From Pelosinus baikalensis (GTDB taxonomy: Bacteria > Bacillota > Negativicutes > DSM-13327): 64,000 nt of DNA. A program made the translations under genes and the position numbers. The stretch is from NCBI RefSeq assembly GCF_020819555.1, contig NZ_JAJHJB010000022.1, forward strand, positions 29,548-93,547, given 5' to 3'. The notes beneath the pieces were generated by a model. That model was not told where the DNA came from. It did not search any database and saw nothing but the letters and a program-made list of their open reading frames with translations. Of this stretch, positions 37,151 through 45,652 are shown piece after piece (within the stretch, counting starts at the first letter, position 1; every line of letters starts with the position of its first letter).

Positions 37151-37852
37151 CTATAAATAGCGATGTATAAAATTATTCATCGTATGAATACATCTATATT
37201 TATAAATCGGTCTCCCAACTGTTCCATAGATAAGCTCCAGTTTTAAAGATCCAATTTGCTTTAAAAATTCTAAGTATTTGCGCATTGAAACTCGCGAAAC
37301 GCCGATTTGATTAGCTATTTCTTCTGTTGAAAATGGACTCTGGCCTAATTCTTGTATTTTTTCCCATATAACATTTAACGTGTTTCTGTCAACGCCTTTG
37401 GGCAATTTTGCAGAAACAGACTGCTCCTTATATAATATACACTGATCCAGCTCCACCTGATTGAGTACATCTTGTTCCATTAAGCCCACTAGCCCCTTAT
37501 ATCCCAATAATGCTGAATTTAAACGCTCAAACTGAAAAGGCTTGATTATATAATCTACGGCTCCAAATTGCAATGCTTTTTTGATATGATTGTTATCACA
37601 AGCAGCTGTGATAACAATCACATCAACACTTTTTCCCTGCTGTCTAAGGTTAATTAAGAAATCTAAGCCATTCATACCTGGCATAAAGATATCTAACATA
37701 ATTAAGTCAATCTCAGTTTGATCCAATATGCTAAATGCTTCATCTGCGGAATGAACTAACGCACACAAAGTAAATCCTTCTACTAATTCTAAATAGCATT
37801 TATTAAATTCTGCCACCATAGGATCATCTTCCACAATCATTACCTTAATCAA
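37151..37852 (-). CDS. CitB/DcuR-type response regulator
   Basis: A 233-residue regulator with a receiver domain (acidic pair D9/D10, phosphoacceptor D54 in LIMLDIFMPG, conserved Thr in ITAAC and Lys in IIKPF) and a C-terminal winged-helix with TEEIANQIGVSRVSMRKYLEFL. This combination is the CitB/DcuR family, partners of sensors for citrate or C4-dicarboxylates. It overlaps the kinase gene by eight bases. Confidence 0.9.
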   Translation of the reverse strand: MIKVMIVEDDPMVAEFNKCYLELVEGFTLCALVHSADEAFSILDQTEIDLIMLDIFMPGMNGLDFLINLRQQGKSVDVIVITAACDNNHIKKALQFGAVDYIIKPFQFERLNSALLGYKGLVGLMEQDVLNQVELDQCILYKEQSVSAKLPKGVDRNTLNVIWEKIQELGQSPFSTEEIANQIGVSRVSMRKYLEFLKQIGSLKLELIYGTVGRPIYKYRCIHTMNNFIHRYL

Positions 37853-39455
37853 TGTATCCCTCCTTACCCCAGTAAAGTACAGTCACTCTAAACAAAGTAC
37901 CCTTATTTATATTTGAAATTACATTGATTTCCCCACCTAAACGTTCTAAGCTCCGTTGAATGAGGTATAAACCAAGTCCTCTATCTTCTCCCTTAGTAGA
38001 GTACCCTCTCATAAAGATATTTTGTTTCACTTCTTCATCCATTCCTAGCCCCGTATCACTTACTTCAATCGTCAAAACATTGTTCCCATGGGAAAAATCA
38101 ATTCCAATCTCTTTTGTTGTTGATTTTTCTACCGCATCTAACGCATTATTGATTAGGTTGCCGATTATAGTAATTAATTCATGTACGATTTCAGGTTGAT
38201 CCGGCTCAGGCAAAAAGCTAGTTTCAGATAATTTCATTTCTACACCTGCTTCTCTGGCTAAACTGAGCTTTCCTAATAAAAATCCTGCTAATACAGGATC
38301 TTTAATCTTCTTAACTACAAATCCGACTTCCAATTGATACTGATGAGCAATCCCACTTACATATTGGGTCAATCGATCATAATAGCCCATACGAATCATT
38401 CCGAGAATAACATGCAATTTATTCATAAATTCATGAGTCTGAGATCGTAATGCTTCAGCATAGATTCTAACACCTGTAAGTTTCTCTGCTAACTGCCGAA
38501 TTTCTGTTTTATCACGAAAGGTGGCAATAGCTCCTACGATCTCCCCGTCTACTATTACGGGAATACGATTCGCCAAAATTATTGTTCCATTTAGATCCTG
38601 CTCCTGATCTAACTCTGCTTCTCCCGTTTTTAAAATATTTTGCAATCTTGTATTGGGAACATATTCATCCACCTTTTTGCCGATGGGGTCGCCCTCTATA
38701 CCTGCTTGCTGAAAAAGCCTGATGGCCTCCTCATTGGCAATGGTCATGCGCGATTCTTGATCAACAGCTAATATCCCTTCACGCACAGATTGCAGCATCG
38801 CACTGCGTTCTTCAAATATTTTTGCAATAGCAGAAGGCTCCAAGCCAAATAAAATTTTCTTTATATTTCTAGCCAATAGTAATGCTCCCAGCACTCCTAC
38901 TAACATTCCAACTCCAACACCAATATAGATACCCGCCCGGTTATCATCAATTGCAACTTGCACACTTTCTACCATAATGCCTACAAGCACCACTCCTATC
39001 TGCCTGCCATCTTCATCAAATACAGGAGATAAAGCACGCAAAGAGGTTCCTAATGATCCTTGATTGATAGAAGTGTTTTCTTGCCCTTCAAACACAGGAT
39101 CTGCATCATCTTCTTCATAATACTCTCCTATTTTACTTGCATTTGGATGAGATTTTCTCACCCTGTTCATATCCATCACAGTAATAAATCGAACATCACT
39201 AATACTAAGGGTTTTTTCGGTAAACACCTGGATCTGCTTTTCATCACGCTTCCCGCTTAATCCCTCAATCACAACAGCAGAATTGGCAACAATTCGAGCA
39301 ATTTCAATTGCTTCATTCGATGCCTCAGTTTGGGCATTCTCAGAAATTTTTGCATTAATAATAACATCTGCTACTAATAAAGCCAAAGCAACCACAATAC
39401 ATGCAAGCACTGCAATCTTAGTTTGCAAACTAAATAAAGACTTCTTCGTCCTCAT
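37845..39455 (-). CDS. CitA/DcuS-type sensor histidine kinase
   Basis: A 536-residue membrane kinase: membrane helix 1 (about 13-32), an extracytoplasmic PAS-like sensor (about 35-170, with the family pattern SDVRFITVMDMNRVRKSHPN), helix 2 (about 173-195), a cytoplasmic PAS (about 210-310), the H-box LRSQTHEFMNKLHVILG near 340, and a GHKL ATPase (NLINNALDAVE, DTGLGM, GLGLYLI). The family senses citrate, fumarate, succinate or malate. The adjacent permease at 39825 is a plausible regulated target. Confidence 0.92.
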   Translation of the reverse strand: MRTKKSLFSLQTKIAVLACIVVALALLVADVIINAKISENAQTEASNEAIEIARIVANSAVVIEGLSGKRDEKQIQVFTEKTLSISDVRFITVMDMNRVRKSHPNASKIGEYYEEDDADPVFEGQENTSINQGSLGTSLRALSPVFDEDGRQIGVVLVGIMVESVQVAIDDNRAGIYIGVGVGMLVGVLGALLLARNIKKILFGLEPSAIAKIFEERSAMLQSVREGILAVDQESRMTIANEEAIRLFQQAGIEGDPIGKKVDEYVPNTRLQNILKTGEAELDQEQDLNGTIILANRIPVIVDGEIVGAIATFRDKTEIRQLAEKLTGVRIYAEALRSQTHEFMNKLHVILGMIRMGYYDRLTQYVSGIAHQYQLEVGFVVKKIKDPVLAGFLLGKLSLAREAGVEMKLSETSFLPEPDQPEIVHELITIIGNLINNALDAVEKSTTKEIGIDFSHGNNVLTIEVSDTGLGMDEEVKQNIFMRGYSTKGEDRGLGLYLIQRSLERLGGEINVISNINKGTLFRVTVLYWGKEGYID

Positions 39456-39824
39456 GTATCCTCACCTTTCCGCTACCTTTTCACACTTTGTTCGCAATAA
39501 TATACTAATAATCCTAAGATTAACATTTTTTGTAAAAAAACAAAAAAGTAAAGTGGAGCCTGTTTTGACAGACTCCACCTTTAAATGTTTATTCTCCCTT
39601 ATCGGTAGAATAAACAGCACTATATTCTGTTCTAAACCTATTGATTGCACTCGGGTACATTCTCTTTACGTAGAGTTTAGTTTCTTAAATGATCAGCTCA
39701 TTTATTTCTATCACAATTAAAATTATATTTCTATTACATATCATTAAATTCCTGCAATTATTTTAAAGTTAATAATAGCTTTTAAAATATTTTTTATAAT
39801 CTTCAGAAAAGTATAGAGGATTTA
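39456..39824. other. 369-bp intergenic region with two hairpins
   Basis: It contains the permease terminator (39551-39580) and an independent perfect 10-bp inverted repeat TGTTTATTCT/AGAATAAACA (39586-39595 with 39607-39616) upstream of the kinase gene. The kinase promoter should also be here, but I could not assign a -35/-10 pair. No gene is seen. Confidence 0.5.
39546..39580 (-). terminator. Terminator of ArsB/NhaD permease paralogue 2
   Basis: Stem GTGGAG-C-CTGT / ACAG-A-CTCCAC (39553-39563 with 39568-39578, one mismatch), loop TTTG, followed on the minus strand by TTTACTTTTTTG. Confidence 0.75.
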
Positions 39825-41102
39825 TTAACGTAAATACGCCACATAAATATAGATATTTGAAATTAGAATCGATACAATCATGAGAGGAAAGGCAACCTTC
39901 ATGTAACCAATAAAAGATATAGGGCGCCCGTGAGCAGCTGCCAAACTAGATACCACCACATTGGCGGATGCGCCAATTAATGTGCCATTCCCTCCAAGAC
40001 AGGCTCCCAAAGATAAGGCCCACCATAAGGAAGTCACATCTATACTACCGATTTCCCCCATGGATTTTATCAAGGGGATCATAGTGGCCACAAAAGGAAT
40101 GTTATCAACAAATGCTGATCCTATAGCAGATAACCAGAGAATAAGAACGTGCATTAAAAGGATATTTCCCTCAGTCACATTCATAGCCCAATGGGCTACC
40201 AGACTTATAATACCTGTAACTTCAAGTCCCCCTACTAATATAAATAAGCCAATAAAGAAGAAAATTGTATTCCACTCTATTTCTTTAAAAACCTCTTCTG
40301 GCTCCAGTCTTCCTACGATTAGTAACACAACAGCACCAGCCATTGCTATTGTAGCTGAATTTAAATGAAGTATTTGATGTACTACAAATCCAATAATTGT
40401 CAAGCACATAATTGCAATGCACTTTTTCATTAAGGGGATATCAACTAGAAATGATGATTCCTCTAAAGTCATGATACGTTGTTTCTGCTGCACAGAAATG
40501 TTCATCTGCTTTCGATATAACAAAAATAGTATGAAGCAAGTCACAATACCAATAATGAAAGCCGGTGCAAATAAGTTTACAGCAAATTCATTAAAACCTA
40601 AACCAGTAGCACTTCCGATCATGATATTGGGCGGGTCACCAATCAACGTCGCTGTACCGCCAATATTGGATGCTATTATTTCTGTGATAAGATAGGGAAT
40701 CGGATTGATTTGCAATAAATCACTAATGGCAAAAGTAACACTGGTAAATAACAAGACGGTTGTTACATTATCCAAAAGAGCAGAACAAATTGCTGTAAGA
40801 CCGAAGAAAACTACTAAAATCTTCAGTGGATCACCGCCCACCATTTTGGCAGACTTTACAGCCATATATTGAAATAGACCTGTTTTGCTGGTAATAGCAA
40901 CAATGATCATCATTCCAACTAAAAGGCCTATTGTATTAAAATCAATACTCTTAATCGCTTCTTCTTGAGACATGATGTTAAAGAATAGAACGAGTATCCC
41001 ACCCATAAGGGCAATTTTTGTTCTATGAATTTTCTCTGAAATAATAATTACATAAGCAATAAGAAATAAAATTAAAGCAATCCAGGCATGTTGTGATAAC
41101 AT
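39825..41102 (-). CDS. ArsB/NhaD family permease, paralogue 2
   Basis: A 425-residue polytopic permease closely related to the one at 24068-25354, with the same motifs (SALLDNVTTVLLFTSV, SNIGGTATLIGDPPNIMIGSA, SAFVDNIPFVATMIPL, GGNGTLIGASANVVVSS). Because it sits directly upstream of a CitA/CitB-type system, an organic-anion substrate is plausible, but arsenite or Na+/H+ exchange cannot be excluded. Confidence 0.83.
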   Translation of the reverse strand: MLSQHAWIALILFLIAYVIIISEKIHRTKIALMGGILVLFFNIMSQEEAIKSIDFNTIGLLVGMMIIVAITSKTGLFQYMAVKSAKMVGGDPLKILVVFFGLTAICSALLDNVTTVLLFTSVTFAISDLLQINPIPYLITEIIASNIGGTATLIGDPPNIMIGSATGLGFNEFAVNLFAPAFIIGIVTCFILFLLYRKQMNISVQQKQRIMTLEESSFLVDIPLMKKCIAIMCLTIIGFVVHQILHLNSATIAMAGAVVLLIVGRLEPEEVFKEIEWNTIFFFIGLFILVGGLEVTGIISLVAHWAMNVTEGNILLMHVLILWLSAIGSAFVDNIPFVATMIPLIKSMGEIGSIDVTSLWWALSLGACLGGNGTLIGASANVVVSSLAAAHGRPISFIGYMKVAFPLMIVSILISNIYIYVAYLR

Positions 41103-41203
41103 CGTATCCTCCTCTTATAGCTAAGGATTCTTCCAGTCTTATAGCCTCACTCTTTATTAGAAATATACCTCATTGGAGTTCTTTATCCCTTAAAATCACT
41201 AAA

Positions 41204-41241
41204 AAGGCTAAAGGCTCGTTGCAAAACTTCCCTCTAGCCTT
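41204..41241 (-). terminator. Hairpin after the 77-residue protein gene
   Basis: AAGGCTA/TAGCCTT arms (41204-41210 with 41235-41241) with an inner AAGG/CCT pairing and a plus-side A-run that reads as TTTTT on the minus strand. It lies between the 77-residue gene and the permease and may attenuate read-through. Confidence 0.5.
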
Positions 41242-41247
41242 AAATGG

Positions 41248-41481
41248 TCATCCTCGAATTAAATATTCTAAAAGTAATTTCGTATCCTCTGGCTCAGACG
41301 CAATAATTTCAATTTCATCTATTTTTGCTTCACTAAAGATTTTCGATAATGCTAGATACTGGCACAATTTTGACTTTAAGTTTAAACGATCTCCCTCAGA
41401 TGTTACTAATTCAATCTTTCCCTGGCATTTATCAAGGACTGCTAAAAACTTGTCTACATTGGTTATACCTATAATTTTCAC
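41248..41481 (-). CDS. Small conserved-looking protein, unknown
   Basis: A 77-residue soluble protein with alternating beta/alpha character, starting with GTG and preceded by GAGGAGG. It has no membrane segment and no recognised catalytic motif. It lies upstream of the second ArsB/NhaD permease on the same strand, separated by a hairpin, so it could be a cytoplasmic partner. That is a guess from position only. Confidence 0.6.
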   Translation of the reverse strand: MKIIGITNVDKFLAVLDKCQGKIELVTSEGDRLNLKSKLCQYLALSKIFSEAKIDEIEIIASEPEDTKLLLEYLIRG

Positions 41482-41584
41482 AGTATATTACCTCCTCTTA
41501 TAAATAGAGCTTTGTAGAACAAAGCATATTTCTCATTTCGCCATTATCCTAAATTTTCCTTCTAATCAGGCTGATGAAATAAAA

Positions 41585-41613
41585 AATCCTCTACTCAATT
41601 TAAGTAGAGGATT
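41585..41613 (-). terminator. Terminator of the 162-residue protein gene
   Basis: A perfect 11-bp stem AATCCTCTACT/AGTAGAGGATT with a 7-base loop, followed on the minus strand by TTTTAT. Confidence 0.82.
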
Positions 41614-41647
41614 AAAAGGTGCTCCTATCCTTTTAACAGTTTATCTA

Positions 41648-42136
41648 TCACATTTCCACTGGTTCATAATGAATCTCCCAACTCAAATTACCTTTACGAT
41701 TTGAATCTTGGAAAATACGCCTTTCACGCACACTATACCCTACAACAGTGATTTGCTTTGCCCGTTTTTCAGGCGGGAAAATTCGATCCTTTGTTCCAGG
41801 ATAAACAGTTTCAACTTCACCATTCTCCCATACAATGTTAATCTTTGATTTATCAGCATGCTCACCTGATGCTTGAAAATTAACAATAATTATTTTTTGT
41901 GCAAACTTTCCTGCTAAGGCTTGCCGTAATTCTATTTTGCCTTCAAAAGGTACTTCCTTTCCATAAATCACTCGTAAGGGCGTAATTGTTACTGCATCAA
42001 AAGGAATCGCGGCTTCTACTTGTTCAGTGACAGAGTGTGATGAAGTCTCTTTTGGACCTAAAGAAAATAAATAGCTGCCTGTCATAAGCAGAAGTACCAA
42101 TATGGCTCCAGCTGTAAAAGACCTCCAGTGCATCAT
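41648..42136 (-). CDS. Membrane-anchored extracytoplasmic protein, unknown
   Basis: A 162-residue protein with an uncleaved or signal-peptide-like N-terminus (about residues 8-26) and a beta-rich exported part. GGAG lies upstream of two adjacent ATGs. It is flanked by its own terminator. I do not recognise the family; no cysteine lipobox is seen. Confidence 0.65.
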   Translation of the reverse strand: MMHWRSFTAGAILVLLLMTGSYLFSLGPKETSSHSVTEQVEAAIPFDAVTITPLRVIYGKEVPFEGKIELRQALAGKFAQKIIIVNFQASGEHADKSKINIVWENGEVETVYPGTKDRIFPPEKRAKQITVVGYSVRERRIFQDSNRKGNLSWEIHYEPVEM

Positions 42137-42352
42137 GATAATCTCCTTTTATAATGATCATACTATATGAAGTAACAAAATGATCCTGTTTACGAAGAAA
42201 GTATAAGCTCATCTTCTCATTTTGTCAAGAAATGCCCCCTTGAATCAAAATCCATTTTCATAATTTATCCAAAACCATGATTAAACATTCCATATATTAC
42301 TTAGCATTGCAATATACATAAAGGAAAAACTATATTTTAAGGGGGTGTTATT

Positions 42353-42493
42353 ATGTTTCGTCATCATTGGCATCACAATAGGAAATCCCATATGATGGAA
42401 GATATGATGGGATCAAAACTAGGTATGGCTTTGACTGCTGGCGCGCTTGTATATCTAGGTTCCAAACTAATTCGGCGTTTAAAATATCATTAA
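42353..42493 (+). CDS. 46-residue small protein, unknown
   Basis: A short plus-strand gene preceded by AAGGGGGTG and ended by a strong terminator. The product begins MFRHHWHHNRKSHMMEDM, histidine- and methionine-rich, and then has a hydrophobic helix (MALTAGALVYLGSKLI). The His/Met cluster suggests metal contact, but that is speculative. The clean ribosome site and terminator support a real gene. Confidence 0.7.
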   Translation: MFRHHWHHNRKSHMMEDMMGSKLGMALTAGALVYLGSKLIRRLKYH

Positions 42494-42506
42494 CACCTAA
42501 CCCTTT

Positions 42507-42532
42507 GCCCAAGCGACAAGCTTGGGCATTTT
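42507..42532 (+). terminator. Terminator of the 46-residue gene
   Basis: A perfect 8-bp stem GCCCAAGC/GCTTGGGC with a 5-base loop followed by ATTTTT on the plus strand. Confidence 0.9.
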
Positions 42533-42548
42533 TCATATGGTATTTTAA

Positions 42549-42594
42549 ATGAAAAAAGCCGCCTTCCCCTCAAAGAGGTGGTTGACGGCACAAG
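42549..42594 (-). terminator. Probable terminator of the YeaQ/GlsB-like gene
   Basis: An imperfect stem with GCCG/CGGC outer and CCTC/GAGG inner pairings followed by TTTTTT on the minus strand, just past the stop at 42615. Confidence 0.55.
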
Positions 42595-42614
42595 ACTCTG
42601 CTGCTACAGATCGC

Positions 42615-42863
42615 CTACGCAGCTGTTTTGTTGCGAGTAAACAACCGCAATACCCATAGAAATACAACGGCTCCTATCGTACTTACAACAATAGAACCGA
42701 TCATTCCATATGCAGATATACCCATCATGTTAAATAAGAACCCACCGACGTAAGCACCTACAATACCCGTTATTAAATCTCCCCACAAACCAAATCCGCC
42801 TCCTCGAGAAACCACACCAGCTAACCATCCAGAGACGATTCCGACAATTAAGAACCATATCAT
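42615..42863 (-). CDS. GlsB/YeaQ/YmgE family stress-associated membrane protein
   Basis: An 82-residue protein with three hydrophobic stretches and the glycine-rich family pattern IVGIVSGWLAGVVSRGGGFG...GIVGAYVGGFL. The family is widespread and linked to stress in several bacteria, without a known mechanism. The ATG at 42863 is preferred, with AAGG nine bases upstream; an in-frame GTG at 42872 overlaps that site. Confidence 0.88.
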   Translation of the reverse strand: MIWFLIVGIVSGWLAGVVSRGGGFGLWGDLITGIVGAYVGGFLFNMMGISAYGMIGSIVVSTIGAVVFLWVLRLFTRNKTAA

Positions 42864-42976
42864 TTTTATCACCTTCTTATTTTAAAGATACTTCTACTGT
42901 ATCCTTTTTCATTTTTAAATATACAATAACTAATATATTTTTTGCAAAATTAATATTATACACTAATAAAGAAAAA

Positions 42977-43000
42977 TCGCTCCTCAAAGAGCGACTACAT
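42977..43000 (-). terminator. Hairpin terminator downstream of the small-peptide region
   Basis: TCGCTC/GAGCGA stem around a CTCAAA loop in line 42961-43000, followed on the minus strand by TTTTTC. It would end leftward transcripts from the 33- and 28-residue genes. Confidence 0.65.
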
Positions 43001-43063
43001 TATTTCATATTCAGCTTACACAAATAACTACTAAACCAAGTCACGAAATTTGGTAAAAGAGCA

Positions 43064-43165
43064 CTAAAAATTTAATAATGAAAGGATTGAATTGCCTAGC
43101 GTATATAATACTAAAACTCCAGTAAAGAGTACAATCGGATGACCTTTCCATTCACTGTTGTTCAA
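43064..43165 (-). CDS. 33-residue membrane peptide, unknown
   Basis: TTG start at 43165 preceded by GAGGTGAG. The product begins NNSEWKGHPIVLFTGVLVLY and is a single hydrophobic helix with a charged N-terminus. It is too short for homology by eye. Support comes from the ribosome site, the leftward terminator at 42977-43000 and the neighbouring peptide genes. Confidence 0.45.
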   Translation of the reverse strand: MNNSEWKGHPIVLFTGVLVLYTLGNSILSLLNF

Positions 43166-43210
43166 TAAACTCACCTCACTCATTAATGTAAACCATTACC
43201 ATAGACATTG

Positions 43211-43297
43211 TTATGGCAGCTTAAAATACATACAAAAAACAGTACCTAACGTGATAGCACCGATACAAAATGACCCATATACTATATCTAACAGCAT
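43211..43297 (-). CDS. 28-residue membrane peptide, unknown
   Basis: ATG at 43297 preceded by GGGGG seven bases upstream. The product begins MLLDIVYGSFCIGAITLGTV, a single hydrophobic helix containing two cysteines. It is followed 45 bp later by the 33-residue peptide gene. It resembles no subunit I can name. Confidence 0.45.
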   Translation of the reverse strand: MLLDIVYGSFCIGAITLGTVFCMYFKLP

Positions 43298-43443
43298 TTG
43301 TATACCCCCTATATAAATAAAAGCAGTTAATTGTTCACTCATATATCAAGTCACAATTATTGCAATGTAATTTGAAATCATCCATAAAATAACACTGAGA
43401 TATTTGCTTTTATTACATTATAAATGATAAATATGACAAATTT

Positions 43444-43459
43444 ATGACTAGTCAGTCAT
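43444..43459. promoter_or_regulatory. Possible operator palindrome
   Basis: TGACTAGTCA (43445-43454) is a perfect 10-bp palindrome nested in ATGACT/AGTCAT arms (43444-43449, 43454-43459). It resembles TetR-family operators but no regulator gene is nearby. Confidence 0.3.
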
Positions 43460-43488
43460 TTTTGGGGGAATACATAAAAATGACCAGC

Positions 43489-43514
43489 CACCTTAGGCGA
43501 TTAATCCTAAGGTG
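43489..43514 (-). terminator. Terminator of the 25-residue peptide gene
   Basis: A perfect 9-bp stem CACCTTAGG/CCTAAGGTG with an 8-base loop; minus-strand transcripts leave it with CATTTTTATG shortly after. It lies 52 bp beyond the peptide stop. Confidence 0.72.
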
Positions 43515-43566
43515 TTCTGATTTAAATGCCACTATGATGAATTTTTCGTATCGGTTCAAAGAGCAA

Positions 43567-43644
43567 TTATTTGAATGAGAAAACAATCAGGACGGCAACA
43601 AGAGCAAGCAACATTCCTGGGGCAGTACGTTTGGCAATCTCCAT
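43567..43644 (-). CDS. 25-residue membrane peptide, unknown
   Basis: ATG at 43644 with a weak CAGG upstream. The product begins MEIAKRTAPGMLLALVAVLI: a basic start and one hydrophobic helix ending FSFK. The downstream terminator supports a small leftward transcript. Very short genes like this are easily false. Confidence 0.4.
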   Translation of the reverse strand: MEIAKRTAPGMLLALVAVLIVFSFK

Positions 43645-43856
43645 GGTTTACCTGAAGGGAACAGTTGTTTATGAAATCAGATTCATGATATTTTTAGCTT
43701 TACTATGCCTGCTGCAGAAGATATCTATACTAAAATAATTATAAACCTGCTGAGAAAAAGTATATGCACTGTCATAAGAGGGGATATTTATAAAATACGA
43801 ATTCGAATGTAGGGCAGCATAAACAAAAGGTTTTGTGTTTGATTCAGGAGGTATTC

Positions 43857-45533
43857 ATGTTTGCAAAGAGAGTACGCCATATCAATCGGTATCGTGAAAT
43901 TGCTACTGCATTGCTAAGCCAAGGCTTCGACTATATTGTAGAAGAAACAGGCTTAATGCAGAAGGTTCCCTATTACCAGCGTGTTCGTCCAGTATTTACA
44001 AAGGAGAATACTGGAGGCGTAGCTGAACGAATTCGACTGGTTCTTGAGCAATTAGGTCCAACCTATGTCAAACTCGGCCAGATTGCCAGTACACGACCGG
44101 ACCTTCTTCCCCCGGAGATTATTGATGAATTGGAAAAACTGCAGGATGCAGTTCCTGCTTTTTCCTTCACTGAAGTACGTTCTGTACTTCAAGAAGAGCT
44201 AGGAGGAACTCTGGAAATTTTTTTTCAGCATTTTGAACCAGAACCGATAGCGGCAGCTTCCATCGGGCAAGTCCACCAAGCAGTTTTGAAAACAGGAACG
44301 ACAGTTGCCATAAAAATTCAGCGTCCCAGTATCGCTATTGATATCCAAACAGATTTGGAGATTCTTTATGAGCTGTCTAACTTGGCAGAACGACGTTTTC
44401 ACTGGGCAAAATCGTATCAGCTCATGGATATGATTGATGAGTTCTCAAAATCTCTTCGCAGTGAACTTGACTACACGAGTGAAGCCCGCAACGCAGAAAA
44501 AATTTCAAAACAATTTACAAATAATCCTATGATCTATGTTCCAAAAATCTATTGGGACTACTCCACCCAAAAGGTACTAACAGCAGAATATATCGAAGGA
44601 ATAAAAATAAGTAAGAAAGAAGATTTAAAACAGCAAGGCTATAACCTTTCTCTTTTAGCGGAACGCTTCGCCAAAGGAATCTTTCATCAAATTTTTATGG
44701 AGGGTTTCTTTCATGGAGATCCCCATCCTGGAAATGTGGTAGTATTGCCAGGAGAAATCATTGTCTTCTTGGATTTTGGAATGGTTGGCCGTCTCAGCTC
44801 CGAAATGAAATATAATCTATCCTCCTTAGTCATTGGCTTAATGCGTCAAGATTCAGATGAGTTAACGAAAACAATTTTCCGTATGGGTATTGTACCTGAT
44901 CATGTCAACAGAATTCAACTCAGAGAAGATATTGAGGTTTTGAAAGAAAAATACTATGGAATTCCACTAAGCAAAGTAAGTCTTGGAGAGGCCGTGAGCA
45001 GTATATTCGCAGTTGCTCTAAAGCACAAAATTAAAATTCCTGCCGATCTGGTATTAGTTGGAAAGGCATTACTTACTATGGAAGGAATTGTTGAAAGGCT
45101 AGATCCACGCTTGAGCATTCTCGATGTTGCCGAACCATTCGGGCAAAAATTATTAATGGAACGCCTGCATCCAAAGAATCTAACGAAAACTCTATGGCAA
45201 AGTCTTAGTGACTTGAGTGAGCTTTTCCTTAGTTTTCCTCAACACTTTAAAGAACTAATTTCTGTTGTCAAACGCGGAAGACTATGTTTAGAGGTTGCAA
45301 TTCCAGAAATGGAACTTATCTTAAAAACCCAAGACCGTATTAGCAATCGATTGTCTTTTAGCATTATCTTACTGGCATTTAGCATCATTATGGCAAGCAT
45401 TATTGTTAGCTTAAGTATTGCGGGGCACTCTTCCTTGTTATGGAAAATTCCCATTGTTGAAATTGGCTTCGGAATTGCAATGGTAATGTTTATTTGGCTG
45501 CTTTATGCTATTATTCGGTCTGGCAGACTTTAA
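43857..45533 (+). CDS. ABC1/UbiB-family atypical kinase
   Basis: A 558-residue UbiB/ADCK-like protein. It has the KxGQ motif (VKLGQIASTRPDLLP), the Ala-rich loop AAASIGQVHQA, the metal/catalytic HGDPHPGN, and two C-terminal membrane segments (about 500-520 and 528-548). The family has ATPase/kinase activity linked to quinone or lipid biology; in an anaerobe the partner is not obvious. The ATG at 43857 has AGGAGG upstream and is preferred to an ATG at 43833. It starts the only long plus-strand run of the window. Confidence 0.9.
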   Translation: MFAKRVRHINRYREIATALLSQGFDYIVEETGLMQKVPYYQRVRPVFTKENTGGVAERIRLVLEQLGPTYVKLGQIASTRPDLLPPEIIDELEKLQDAVPAFSFTEVRSVLQEELGGTLEIFFQHFEPEPIAAASIGQVHQAVLKTGTTVAIKIQRPSIAIDIQTDLEILYELSNLAERRFHWAKSYQLMDMIDEFSKSLRSELDYTSEARNAEKISKQFTNNPMIYVPKIYWDYSTQKVLTAEYIEGIKISKKEDLKQQGYNLSLLAERFAKGIFHQIFMEGFFHGDPHPGNVVVLPGEIIVFLDFGMVGRLSSEMKYNLSSLVIGLMRQDSDELTKTIFRMGIVPDHVNRIQLREDIEVLKEKYYGIPLSKVSLGEAVSSIFAVALKHKIKIPADLVLVGKALLTMEGIVERLDPRLSILDVAEPFGQKLLMERLHPKNLTKTLWQSLSDLSELFLSFPQHFKELISVVKRGRLCLEVAIPEMELILKTQDRISNRLSFSIILLAFSIIMASIIVSLSIAGHSSLLWKIPIVEIGFGIAMVMFIWLLYAIIRSGRL

Positions 45534-45652
45534 CTCTCTCTAGTATATTATTTCAAGTCAGGATATTCGAAATCTTAGACATTACCTGTCCAAACGTGTT
45601 ATTCTTATAGAAGCACTACTGAATAAAGTTGTGTACTGATGGAGGTTTCTGC

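Noticed and set aside
42024..42212. 62-codon minus-strand frame upstream of the 162-residue gene
   Set aside because: Overlaps the start region of the better-supported gene in another frame and lacks a ribosome site.
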